Notes under the pieces: generated by a model | Seen by the model: the letters and a program-made list of their open reading frames with translations, nothing else | What the model was told of the DNA's origin: nothing | Databases searched by the model: none | Origin: Leptospiraceae bacterium | GTDB lineage: Bacteria; Spirochaetota; Leptospiria; Turneriellales; Turneriellaceae | Length of the DNA stretch: 6,688 nucleotides | Assembly (NCBI GenBank): GCA_025057195.1 | Contig: JANWWX010000069.1 | Coordinates: 1 to 6,688 of the forward strand | Direction of reading: 5' to 3' | Position numbers and translations under genes: made by a program | Part shown: positions 1 through 6,435 of the stretch, piece after piece | Layout: every line of letters starts with the position of its first letter | Numbering within the stretch: position 1 is the stretch's first letter

Positions 1-1
1 T

Positions 2-541
2 TATTACAACGAAGGTTGGCTGGAGGGTTTTGCCAGCCGCAACCACAGCCTCCAGACTGGGCCGATCGTCGGCCGCTACTATACCGTTTCCGGAGATCAA
101 ATCCTCTATTATGCTCTGACGCATCATTATACTGGAGATATTGTGCAAATGACGCACGTCTGGGTCTCCACGGGGTATAACCATACCGACATTGAGGGTT
201 GGGCGGAAACCAAGTATGGCAAGCGCCTTATAGGTGGTTCGGATCCCGATAAAAACATGGAAAACTACATCAACACACAAGCGTACGCCAATTCGCGGCA
301 GAACCGCTACAACCTGCCGGTGGGCAATGTCCACCGGATGATCATTGAGCAGGCATTTTATACTTACCACCTGCGCTTCCGCTCAGGCTACGACAAAATG
401 ACTACTTCAAACCAGGCAGTATGGCGCAACGTCGTGACCTGGGCAATGCAGAATGGGCATGCGGCGATGGCACTGGTCAATGAAAAGGCAGTGATGGATC
501 TGCGCAAGTGCCGCAACTCGGCTACCTGCGATAACAGCTAA
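2..541 (+). CDS. Unrecognised aromatic-rich protein, C-terminal 179 residues (5' end outside window)
   Basis: The frame is open from base 2 to a TAA stop at 539-541, and the start lies to the left of the window. An internal ATG at 143 is not the likely start, because the 47 codons before it read as protein of the same character (for example YYNEGWLEGF and TVSGDQILYYALTHHYTGD). The visible part is rich in Tyr, Trp, His and Asn. It carries a short Cys pair (CRNSATC) close to its C-terminus, about residues 168-174 of the fragment, which could form a disulphide. Low hydrophobicity and abundant aromatic and polar residues suggest a secreted or envelope protein, but this is inference and no catalytic motif was recognised. 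The next gene follows on the same strand after 38 bp, so the two may be co-transcribed. I do not recognise the family. Confidence 0.8.
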   Translation, partial: YYNEGWLEGFASRNHSLQTGPIVGRYYTVSGDQILYYALTHHYTGDIVQMTHVWVSTGYNHTDIEGWAETKYGKRLIGGSDPDKNMENYINTQAYANSRQNRYNLPVGNVHRMIIEQAFYTYHLRFRSGYDKMTTSNQAVWRNVVTWAMQNGHAAMALVNEKAVMDLRKCRNSATCDNS

Positions 542-579
542 CGCTTGCCAAGATATTACAGGGCCATTGTCCGGTCTTC

Positions 580-1494
580 GTGTTTTCGCCTTACGATAAC
601 CTGCGCGCATTTGTCTTAAAGCAACTTGTCGGGGCTGGTACACGCACAGTCTTCAGCCAGCGCCTGCCACGCCCGCTCATGCGTTCGTTGCTCGATGCTC
701 TGGCAATGGCTATCCCGCCTGCAGCAGGTGTTAATCTGGAGGAAGGAAGGCTTGGCCAGGTGCCTTGTGATTTTTGGACACCGCAAAATTTCCAACCGGG
801 GCGGCTGCTGCTTTATTGCCATGGCGGCGGCTATACCCTGTTTTCCCGCAAAACGCACCGTGTACTAGTTAGTCGCTTGGCGCAGGAATTTGCCGCGCAG
901 GCCGTGGCGTTTGACTACCGCTTGGCGCCCGAGCACCGTTTTCCAGCAGCGGTGGAAGATGCGCTCAGTGTCTATCGCGAGCTTCTTGCGCGTGGCTTTG
1001 CTCCGGAAAAAATGGTTTTTGCCGGCGATTCCGCCGGGGGTGGCCTCACTTTTGCATTGCTTTTGGCAGCCAAAGATGCTAAGTTGCCACTGCCCGCGTT
1101 GGCCGTCGGCATTAGCCCATGGCTAGACCTAACGCTCAGTGGCTATAGCCATGTGGAAAACCGCGACAAGGATCCGATGCTCGTACCGGAAAACACCCAG
1201 AAGTTGCGCGACGACTATCTGGGCGATGCCGATGCCCGCAATCCTTATGCTTCGCCACTTTTCGGAAATTTGGCAGGCTTACCGCCCGTGATGCTGCAGG
1301 CTGCCGGCGACGAGACACTGCGCGACGATTCAGTGCTATTTGCCGCCGCCTTGCGCCAGGCTGGTGTGATAGTGGAACTCGACATTTGTCCCGGACTTTT
1401 CCATGACTTCCAGATGTTTTGGCAGGTCTTGCCCGAGGCAGAAGCAGCGATCCGCCGGATGGGACAATTCGTGCGTCGGCATTGGGGTAATTAG
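580..1494 (+). CDS. Alpha/beta hydrolase, hormone-sensitive-lipase (type IV esterase) family
   Basis: This is a serine esterase expected to hydrolyse short- to medium-chain acyl esters in the cytoplasm; the physiological substrate cannot be read from sequence. The 304 residues are normal for the family. The oxyanion-hole motif HGGG is at 81-84. The nucleophile elbow GDSAGG is at 149-154, with Ser151 as nucleophile. The acid is probably Asp244 in AGDETLRDD, and the base is His275 in PGLFHDF. The family-typical DYRLAPEHRFPAAVED (112-127) is also present. No signal peptide is evident. The start is GTG at 580. No Shine-Dalgarno is obvious, and no ATG occurs in frame until residue 34, so the exact start is uncertain. 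It follows the upstream gene by 38 bp. Its stop overlaps the stop of the opposing gene at 1491. Resemblance to Aes or LipI-like esterases is at family level only, so no gene symbol is given. Confidence 0.93.
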   Translation: MFSPYDNLRAFVLKQLVGAGTRTVFSQRLPRPLMRSLLDALAMAIPPAAGVNLEEGRLGQVPCDFWTPQNFQPGRLLLYCHGGGYTLFSRKTHRVLVSRLAQEFAAQAVAFDYRLAPEHRFPAAVEDALSVYRELLARGFAPEKMVFAGDSAGGGLTFALLLAAKDAKLPLPALAVGISPWLDLTLSGYSHVENRDKDPMLVPENTQKLRDDYLGDADARNPYASPLFGNLAGLPPVMLQAAGDETLRDDSVLFAAALRQAGVIVELDICPGLFHDFQMFWQVLPEAEAAIRRMGQFVRRHWGN

Positions 1495-2108
1495 TCCCAG
1501 TTGATGTCGGTGAGCAGGCGTTGCTCGTCGGCGCCCAATTCCAGTTGTTCAAGTTCGATATAATCCGGCTTGAAAAAATGGGCAAGTGTCTGCATCAATA
1601 AGCTCGATTCGACATACCAGACAATCCGTTTTCGCTCAAAGGCAACGTTGAGGATACGCACCTTGCCGAGGATATCTGCCTGGGGCGGAATTTGCATCAA
1701 GATAAAATTGAGATCAAAACCAAAATACCGTTTTTTGCGGTTGACCATAAAAAACGGCGAGTCGCCTCGGGTCAGATGATAAAGTAGGATGTCTTCCAGT
1801 TTACTCGAGAAGCGGCTGCTCAGGCGAATCATGTCTGGCCGGCGTGAGCTGAAAAAGCGAGAATGTGCAAGGCGTACCTTTACCGTGTGCGCGGTAACCT
1901 CTTCCTTCTTAAGTTGAAAATCAAAGTAGATTTTTCCAGTGCGGAAACCAATCACCCGCTCAGACCCTTCACGGATAATCCCGCGCAGGTGCAGTGCCCG
2001 GTGCGCGCAGAGAAAACGTAGGCTGAGCAAGCGGTCATGATGTGGCACAACGTAGTCGTGCAGCAGGTCATTCAACGCTGACTGGCGTGTGATCGCTTTG
2101 TACATCAT
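1491..2108 (-). CDS. Uncharacterised 205-residue protein, last gene of the upp operon
   Basis: I do not recognise this protein. The chosen ATG at 2108-2106 forms an ATGA overlap with the upp stop (TGA 2107-2105), the usual arrangement for translational coupling. A TTG four codons upstream, at 2120, would give 209 residues and is less likely. The protein is basic in its first two thirds, with Arg/Lys-rich stretches such as FFSSRRPDMIRLSSRF (85-100) and NRKKRYFGFD (123-132). Its C-terminus is acidic (ELEQLELGADEQ, about 185-196). Alternating hydrophobic residues suggest a mostly beta-strand fold. There is no signal peptide or transmembrane segment, so it is probably cytoplasmic. A PilZ-like barrel is conceivable, but the diagnostic RxxxR and D/NxSxxG motifs are not both visible, so I do not assign it. 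It ends with TAA, overlapping the stop of the opposing hydrolase gene by 4 nt. Confidence 0.85.
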   Translation of the reverse strand: MMYKAITRQSALNDLLHDYVVPHHDRLLSLRFLCAHRALHLRGIIREGSERVIGFRTGKIYFDFQLKKEEVTAHTVKVRLAHSRFFSSRRPDMIRLSSRFSSKLEDILLYHLTRGDSPFFMVNRKKRYFGFDLNFILMQIPPQADILGKVRILNVAFERKRIVWYVESSLLMQTLAHFFKPDYIELEQLELGADEQRLLTDINWD

Positions 2109-2725
2109 GTGCCAAAACAACGGTCGCCGGCATCACCCAGTCCTGGCAGGATATAACCATGGTCGTTGAGTTTTTTATCGATCACCCCAACGTGCAAGAA
2201 AACCTGCGGGAATTTTTTTCGTATCCGACGGATGCCTTCAGGGGCGGCGATGACGCTGACAGCGCGCACACGCTCCGGTTTTTGTGGCAAAATTTTTTGC
2301 AGGGCAAACTCGAGCGAACCACCTGTCGCCAACATCGGATCGAGCAGCCATATTTCGCTGCCGGCCAGCGGTGGGACTTTGTAATAGTAAAAACGAGGTT
2401 GCAATGTGTCATGGTCTCGCTCCACCCCAATATGTCCCACCGCGGCCTCTGGTAAAAGAGCATGGAAACCGCTGAGCATGCCCAAACCCGCGCGCAGTAT
2501 TGGGATCAGTACCAGCCGATGCCGGAGTTTAAACCCTTGCGTGGTCTGCAGCGGGGTTTCCACTTTACACGATTGCAGTGCAAGCGAGGCAGAAATATCG
2601 GCGCATAAAATCAGGCTGATCTCATGGAGGATGCGAGCAAAAATTGGCGGGGGTGTGTCCTTGCTACGCAGTGCAGTAATTTTGGCCTGAAGCAGGGCGT
2701 GTTTTTCGTAGCTCTTAATTTTCAT
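2105..2725 (-). CDS. upp: Uracil phosphoribosyltransferase
   Basis: The enzyme converts uracil and PRPP to UMP and pyrophosphate in the pyrimidine salvage pathway, in the cytoplasm. The 206 residues match the family length of about 208. Diagnostic segments are VLIPILRAGLGM (72-83), the PRPP loop LDPMLATGGS (128-137), AAPEGI (160-165) and the uracil-binding C-terminus GYILPGLGDAGDR (190-202) ending in FGT. Two usually conserved spots differ. The common RDEETL-type motif reads RDHDTL (103-108), and the usual L-x-YE near residue 42 reads LCAD. The active-site motifs are intact, so activity is expected. The ATG at 2725-2723 overlaps the 3' end of the ABC ATPase gene by 11 bp and has no clear Shine-Dalgarno, so translation is probably coupled to the gene upstream. 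The stop overlaps the ATG of the next gene. Placement after a peptide-transport ATPase suggests a nutrient-salvage operon, by inference. Confidence 0.97.
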   Translation of the reverse strand: MKIKSYEKHALLQAKITALRSKDTPPPIFARILHEISLILCADISASLALQSCKVETPLQTTQGFKLRHRLVLIPILRAGLGMLSGFHALLPEAAVGHIGVERDHDTLQPRFYYYKVPPLAGSEIWLLDPMLATGGSLEFALQKILPQKPERVRAVSVIAAPEGIRRIRKKFPQVFLHVGVIDKKLNDHGYILPGLGDAGDRCFGT

Positions 2726-3686
2726 GGCGGATGGGATTGTAGCAAAAAAATTCCTTATCGTCTTTAGCGGTGCGAGGCGGAAAATCCTGCTGGCAAATAG
2801 CTATTGCCCGCACACAGCGCGGGGCAAAGGCGCAGCCTGCAATCTCTGCCAGTGGCGACGGGATTTCCCCCGGCAGGGTAAAAAAGTCTCGCTGGGTGTG
2901 GCTAATGTCGAGCCGACTCAGCGCCAAAGCTTGTGTGTAGGGGTGGCTTGGATTTTTGAAGATTGTTTCGGCCGGTGCCTGTTCCACGATGCGCCCAAGG
3001 TACATCACCGCGACCCGGTCGGCAAACCACGCGACTTTGGCAAGGTCGTGCGTGATGAAAAGTGCAGCGAAGCGGTGCCGCGCATGCAGGTCGCGTAGCA
3101 GGTTTAGGATTTGCGCCTGGACCGAGACGTCGAGTGCGCTAATTGGCTCATCGAGGATTAAAAAACTTGGTTTCAAGATTAGCGCCCGTGCGATGGCGAT
3201 GCGCTGGCGCTGCCCACCGCTAAATTCATGGATGCGGCGGTCCATTGCGGTTGCAGGGATCCCGGTCGCCTCCAGCATCTCCGCAACGAGGTCGCGCTGT
3301 TTTTGCTTTGAAAGTCCGAGCTCCCGTTTGCGGATAGTCAAAGGCTCGGCGACGATTTGGCCCACTGTGAGCCAAGGATTCATCGATGAGGCAGGATCTT
3401 GGAAAACTACCCCTAAATTGCGTCTTAGTTCCCGCCAATCTTTTGCGGTCATTTGCCTGCTATCGAACGCGCCGAATTTAAAATACCCCGCGTCAGGGCG
3501 GTAAAGCCCCATCAGGATGCGCGCCAAAGTGCTTTTGCCGCTGCCCGATTCGCCGACGAGTCCCACGATCTCCCCTTCTTTGATTTTTAAGGAGACCTGT
3601 ATTAAAGCGCGCAGCGTGTGGCGTCTGCGGGGAATTAGACCACTATAGAGCGTAAAATTTTTGGAAATCTCGGTAATCTCTATCAT
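2715..3686 (-). CDS. Oligopeptide/dipeptide ABC transporter ATP-binding protein (OppF/DppF type)
   Basis: This is the cytoplasmic ATPase subunit that would drive import of peptides, or related substrates such as nickel, through a membrane permease pair. All ABC motifs are present: Walker A GESGSGKST (45-53), Q-loop Gln96 in FQDPASSMNP, signature FSGGQRQR (155-162), Walker B LILDE (176-180), D-loop SALD (183-186) and H-loop His213 in ITHD. The C-terminal oligopeptide-transporter extension follows, with NPSHPYTQAL (245-254) and four cysteines (285, 291, 298, 315). Their spacing matches the Cys set of this family, for which an iron-sulphur cluster has been described in some members. The length of 323 is typical. 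The ATG at 3686 lies 13 bp after the stop of the barrel protein gene and has no convincing Shine-Dalgarno. No permease (OppB/C), second ATPase (OppD) or binding protein gene lies in the window, so the partners must be elsewhere. OppF and DppF cannot be told apart here. Confidence 0.95.
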   Translation of the reverse strand: MIEITEISKNFTLYSGLIPRRRHTLRALIQVSLKIKEGEIVGLVGESGSGKSTLARILMGLYRPDAGYFKFGAFDSRQMTAKDWRELRRNLGVVFQDPASSMNPWLTVGQIVAEPLTIRKRELGLSKQKQRDLVAEMLEATGIPATAMDRRIHEFSGGQRQRIAIARALILKPSFLILDEPISALDVSVQAQILNLLRDLHARHRFAALFITHDLAKVAWFADRVAVMYLGRIVEQAPAETIFKNPSHPYTQALALSRLDISHTQRDFFTLPGEIPSPLAEIAGCAFAPRCVRAIAICQQDFPPRTAKDDKEFFCYNPIRHEN

Positions 3687-3699
3687 CTGGCAGCATGCA

Positions 3700-4713
3700 T
3701 CACTCCGGCTTGCTCAGATCCATCCGAAGCAATGCAATTGCCCCGATAATAAAAGCGCGTTGCGACGTCACGTATTGCGTGGTGTTGCAGCGGATAGGGG
3801 ATCCACCAGGGACCGTGCACATCTCGGTGTCAGGAATATTACGTACAGAATCAGACTCTGTCCACCACCATTGGGTGAAAGAAAAGTTTAACCCGACAGC
3901 AAATTCCGTAGTCAAATGGTAAAGCTGGCCTAAATACACCCAACTTTCGACCAGACTGCGGCGGCCGAAGTTGACAGCAAAGTGTGCCTCGTATTGTAAA
4001 AAGAACGTCATGAATGGCTGGTCGCCATCGAGCCAAAAATATTGCAAGCCGGGCCGCAGCACGTATCGCGTTTCCTCCACCCTGGCCGCATGCCTCCCCC
4101 AGTTATCGGCAGTGTCGTAGCGCGCCTCGTTGTAGGCAGTGTACCACAGCCTATTTTTAAGTTCAAAGATCCAATTCTCGCCAGGTAAAAAACTGGCCTT
4201 GAACCGCCATGTCACGTCGCCGATCGCTGTGTGCTCCGGCCTATTATTGGTATTCAGCCAGAACCAGTCCCAGTTATTGACCGGCGCCTTCTTGCTCCCA
4301 ATCCAATCGTTGCGGTGTCTTTCCCCCTGCGCATAGCGGTAAAATGCCCCTACCATCAAAGCATTGGTGATATTATAGTAACTGCCCAAGAGAACATGCC
4401 ATGGCTGTTGTCGGAAATCACCTTTGGCTTCGGCCGTTTCATTGGTGCCCTCCAGGCGCATGTTGCCCAATGGCTCTGTTTCGTAGCGGTAGGTACTTTC
4501 GAGCATCGGATTCCAGTCATTGTAACGCACAAGCGCACGCACAGTCCCTGCGGCAAATATGCTGTTGGGGATTGGTTCGCTGCGTGCGGCAACACTTTCC
4601 CATGACCAACGCGGACTAAAAACCCCTACGCACAAAAGTGCAAGCAAGAACTGCAGACTAGCTGCTAGCTTGGCCAAACCGACGAACTGCCAAGGCACGG
4701 AAGCTTTTTGCAT
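3700..4713 (-). CDS. Probable outer-membrane beta-barrel protein, family not recognised
   Basis: The predicted protein has 337 residues. It begins with a basic n-region (Lys3, Lys15) and a hydrophobic stretch at about 17-32, consistent with a Sec signal peptide. A plausible signal peptidase site lies after VAA (41-43). The mature part is full of short alternating aromatic and polar strands such as WHVLLGSYYNI, WIFELKNRLWYTAY, MTFFLQYEAHFAV and FAVGLNFSFTQWWW, separated by charged turns. The C-terminal strand AFIIGAIALLRMDL is near the end, as in transmembrane beta-barrels. Two cysteines at 299 and 309 (MCTVPGGSPIRC) may form a disulphide in a surface loop. The start is firm: an in-frame TAA lies two codons upstream (4719-4717) and the next Met is residue 70. 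It is the first gene of a four-gene minus-strand cluster. A porin or substrate channel is possible, but no ligand can be inferred. Confidence 0.85.
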   Translation of the reverse strand: MQKASVPWQFVGLAKLAASLQFLLALLCVGVFSPRWSWESVAARSEPIPNSIFAAGTVRALVRYNDWNPMLESTYRYETEPLGNMRLEGTNETAEAKGDFRQQPWHVLLGSYYNITNALMVGAFYRYAQGERHRNDWIGSKKAPVNNWDWFWLNTNNRPEHTAIGDVTWRFKASFLPGENWIFELKNRLWYTAYNEARYDTADNWGRHAARVEETRYVLRPGLQYFWLDGDQPFMTFFLQYEAHFAVNFGRRSLVESWVYLGQLYHLTTEFAVGLNFSFTQWWWTESDSVRNIPDTEMCTVPGGSPIRCNTTQYVTSQRAFIIGAIALLRMDLSKPE

Positions 4714-4718
4714 GACTT

Positions 4719-4747
4719 ATCATGCCCCGCATAGTTTGTGCGGTCAA
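4719..4747 (-). promoter_or_regulatory. Sigma-70-like promoter abutting the barrel-protein start codon
   Basis: On the minus strand, TTGACC (4747-4742, five of six consensus bases) is followed after exactly 17 bp by CATGAT (4724-4719, four of six). Only five bases separate the -10 hexamer from the ATG at 4713. Transcription would therefore begin at or next to the A of the start codon, giving a leaderless mRNA. This fits the lack of a well-placed Shine-Dalgarno before this gene. The prediction rests on hexamer matches only. Confidence 0.45.
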
Positions 4748-4768
4748 GACAATTTAGTGTTGCGAAAA

Positions 4769-4775
4769 GAGGTGA
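4769..4775 (+). promoter_or_regulatory. Strong Shine-Dalgarno site
   Basis: GAGGTGA, within AGAGGTGA (4768-4775), closely complements the 3' end of 16S rRNA and lies 7 nt before the ATG at 4783. It is the best ribosome binding site in the window and the main reason to believe that a plus-strand gene starts here. The minus-strand genes have no comparable site. Confidence 0.5.
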
Positions 4776-4782
4776 CCACCCA

Positions 4783-5030
4783 ATGCGCGCATCGGCCAAC
4801 TTGTTTTCCAGCTCCTTGTGGCAATAGGTTTTTGGGGATTTTGGCTATCATTCTTTTTACGAGATCCCTGTCGGGTCAATGGCCCTAAATCGCCGGACTG
4901 CCTGGCCTCGCAAAATATTGCAACTTACCTTGAACTAATCCTTTCCTGTGAACGCTACCTGGCTTTCGAGAAAGCGTTTTCTCTACCTGACCCTGCTATC
5001 TCGCACCGTTGGCGGAAACATCTGCGATGA
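4783..5030 (+). pseudogene. Small membrane-protein gene interrupted by a one-base frameshift
   Basis: A strong Shine-Dalgarno, GAGGTGA (4769-4775), sits 7 nt before an ATG at 4783. That frame ends after 14 codons at TAG 4825-4827. The neighbouring frame is open from after a TGA at 4773 to a TGA at 5028-5030. Adding one T to the T-run at 4804-4807 joins the two frames into an 82-residue product. This product starts MRASANLFFQLL, has one very hydrophobic segment at residues 7-26, then a charged turn (RDPCR), then a soluble tail with Cys30, Cys40 and Cys56 and a basic end (HRWRKHLR). That looks like a single-pass membrane protein. It could be a recently broken gene, a sequencing error, or a gene started from the GTG at 4818, which has no binding site. 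Programmed slippage is less likely because no canonical slippery heptamer is present. The family is not recognised. Confidence 0.45.
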
Positions 5031-5092
5031 CAAAGCACGCGTGGAGGAAGATTTTAACAGGACACAATTTTGCGATGCCACGAACAATCAAA

Positions 5093-6277
5093 CTACCGCA
5101 AATACTGCAAGGGATCTTTGGGATCTTGTCCTACACGTATTTCAAAATGCAAGTGGGGCCCTGTCGCCTTGCCAGTTTTACCAACATAGCCAATGAGCTC
5201 TCCTGTTTTCACGCTTTGCCCCTTGCGCGCCGCAGTGCGCGACTGATGGCAGTAGTAAGTGTATACGTCGTCCGCATGGCGAATGATGATGTAATTTCCC
5301 CACCATTTGTTGTACGAGTTTTCATAAATTTCGCCTGCCTTCGCTGCCTTGATCGGCTCTCCAGTCGGCGCCGCAATGTCGATACCACGGTGGAAATTAA
5401 CGCCTTTTTTCGTGACCGGATCAATCCGTGGTCCAAATTTTGAACTAATCCGCCCTTCAATCGGCATCACAAACTCTGCAGCACCGCTGGAAATCTTTTG
5501 CTTCTTCGGTTTTTCCGCCAGCGGGCGCAAATAGCCGTTAAAGAGCCAGCCATGTTGCCCCGCGTATTCTGCCTCAGCCCAATAGTCGGTTAAACCATCG
5601 ACAGTGTCTTTTTGATCCGAATATCCCATAACCTCGACTTCAGCCTCCGCAGGCACTAACAACAGGAAGTCTCCGGCAAGGGATGGCTCGCTGCGCATGC
5701 GCAAACCAGCAGGAGTGATGACATACTTGGTTTCTTTTTTTGCACTGCTCGGTAGGCTTTGTTCTGGCAGTGCGGTAAGATAGCGCTGTGGGATATAACC
5801 CTCGTTTTCCTGTGCTGTGCGGACAAGTGCCCACGCAAGACCATCGCTGGCATTTGTCACCATGACGACTTCAACCTTTTCCCCTGCACGCACGAAATCG
5901 AGGTTCTCGACATCCTCTTCCGCGTGCCAGGACTTGAGCTGGTAATCGTGTGTGACGATTGCAAAAACCTTGGGGTCCTCGGGAATGCCGGGTAACTCAT
6001 TGTGGTCAACAAGCCTGAGTTTGCCTGCATTTTTGGTGTCAATCGGCATCACGATATTGAGTCCGGGTCTGAGCTTTTCAATGTCGGCCTTAAATTCGGC
6101 AAACCGTTTATGGATCTGCTCGACTTTTTTTAGGCTTTCGCTGCGCACAGATTCTGTTTTTTGCTTGGCCTTATGCCGTAACTCATCCAAATCAAGCGCT
6201 GACAGTGAAACAAAAACCATTGCAACCAAAGTGGGAACCGAGGCGCGCATGGGCAAGCCGTAGGTTACTTTTTTCAC
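5093..6277 (-). CDS. Secreted M23 (LytM-type) metallopeptidase with two SH3-like domains
   Basis: This is a predicted periplasmic zinc endopeptidase, or a LytM-type regulator, acting on peptide cross-links of peptidoglycan. In order, it has a signal peptide (about 1-27, MKK start, hydrophobic 13-27), a charged, probably coiled-coil stretch (about 29-70) and a first SH3-like domain (about 104-170, ending GYIPQRYL). A second, bacterial SH3 domain follows (about 184-252, LRMRSEPSL to GWLFNGYL), then a linker and the M23 domain (about 269-394). Zinc ligands His296 and Asp300 (HRGID) and His377, and catalytic His344 and His375 (HLHFE), are all present, so it is expected to be active. The 394-residue start is GTG at 6277. 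It gives a good MKK signal peptide, but no Shine-Dalgarno is visible. An ATG at 6250 would shorten the n-region and also lacks one. It is convergent with the broken small gene; no hairpin terminator is seen in the 62 bp between their stops. Confidence 0.93.
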   Translation of the reverse strand: MKKVTYGLPMRASVPTLVAMVFVSLSALDLDELRHKAKQKTESVRSESLKKVEQIHKRFAEFKADIEKLRPGLNIVMPIDTKNAGKLRLVDHNELPGIPEDPKVFAIVTHDYQLKSWHAEEDVENLDFVRAGEKVEVVMVTNASDGLAWALVRTAQENEGYIPQRYLTALPEQSLPSSAKKETKYVITPAGLRMRSEPSLAGDFLLLVPAEAEVEVMGYSDQKDTVDGLTDYWAEAEYAGQHGWLFNGYLRPLAEKPKKQKISSGAAEFVMPIEGRISSKFGPRIDPVTKKGVNFHRGIDIAAPTGEPIKAAKAGEIYENSYNKWWGNYIIIRHADDVYTYYCHQSRTAARKGQSVKTGELIGYVGKTGKATGPHLHFEIRVGQDPKDPLQYLR

Positions 6278-6397
6278 CAGTCAATAAAAAATTTTCCACG
6301 TATCGAAGGTAACCAACCAAGCAAAGGATCAAAAAACACAAGCCTACAGCATACTGGTTCTATGTAAAAGCCCTTTAAGCTACAGCCCGGCAAAAAA

Positions 6398-6418
6398 TTT
6401 TTCAGAAAAACTGAAAAA
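6398..6418. repeat. Perfect 8-bp inverted repeat in the divergent intergenic region
   Basis: TTTTTCAG (6398-6405) and CTGAAAAA (6411-6418) are exact reverse complements around a 5-base A spacer. With one bulged A the symmetry extends to flanking AATT (outer limits about 6396-6421). It lies 38 bp before the ATG at 6457 and about 120 bp before the start of the divergent peptidase gene. The arms are too AT-rich for a good intrinsic terminator, and no gene reads into it from either side, so an operator or protein-binding site is the better guess. Confidence 0.5.
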
Positions 6419-6435
6419 ATTCCGCGTTTTTTAGG

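Noticed and set aside
1136..1585. Minus-strand frame of 149 codons opposite the hydrolase 3' end.
   Set aside because: It is an antisense shadow of the conserved hydrolase. Its Pro/Arg/Ser-rich product has no recognisable features, and it also overlaps the real minus-strand gene.
2105..2120. TTG at 2120 as the start of the last operon gene (209 residues).
   Set aside because: The ATG at 2108 overlaps the upp stop in the classical ATGA arrangement, and the TTG has no ribosome binding site.
2956..3504. Long plus-strand frame (182 codons) opposite the ABC ATPase gene.
   Set aside because: It lies opposite an intact ATPase with every motif present. Its translation is Ser/Arg-rich and low in complexity, typical of an antisense shadow.
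4559..4888. Plus-strand frame of 109 codons spanning the start of the barrel-protein gene.
   Set aside because: Its first half is antisense to the barrel-protein signal region, and it starts from a TTG-like or non-supported codon without a binding site. The adjacent frame from 4783 is much better supported.
5036..5043. CACGCGTG palindrome between the convergent stops.
   Set aside because: An eight-base palindrome without a loop or T-tract is too short to call a terminator or binding site.
5027..5443. Plus-strand frame that begins with an ATGA overlap to the end of the broken small gene and runs opposite the M23 catalytic domain.
   Set aside because: Beyond 5093 it is the complement of a clearly conserved M23 domain with all zinc ligands. 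Its own translation shows no domain, so the ATGA overlap is probably chance.
6398..6421. Inverted repeat as an intrinsic terminator.
   Set aside because: The stem has only two G-C pairs, and it lies in a divergent promoter region where no gene on either strand reads into it.
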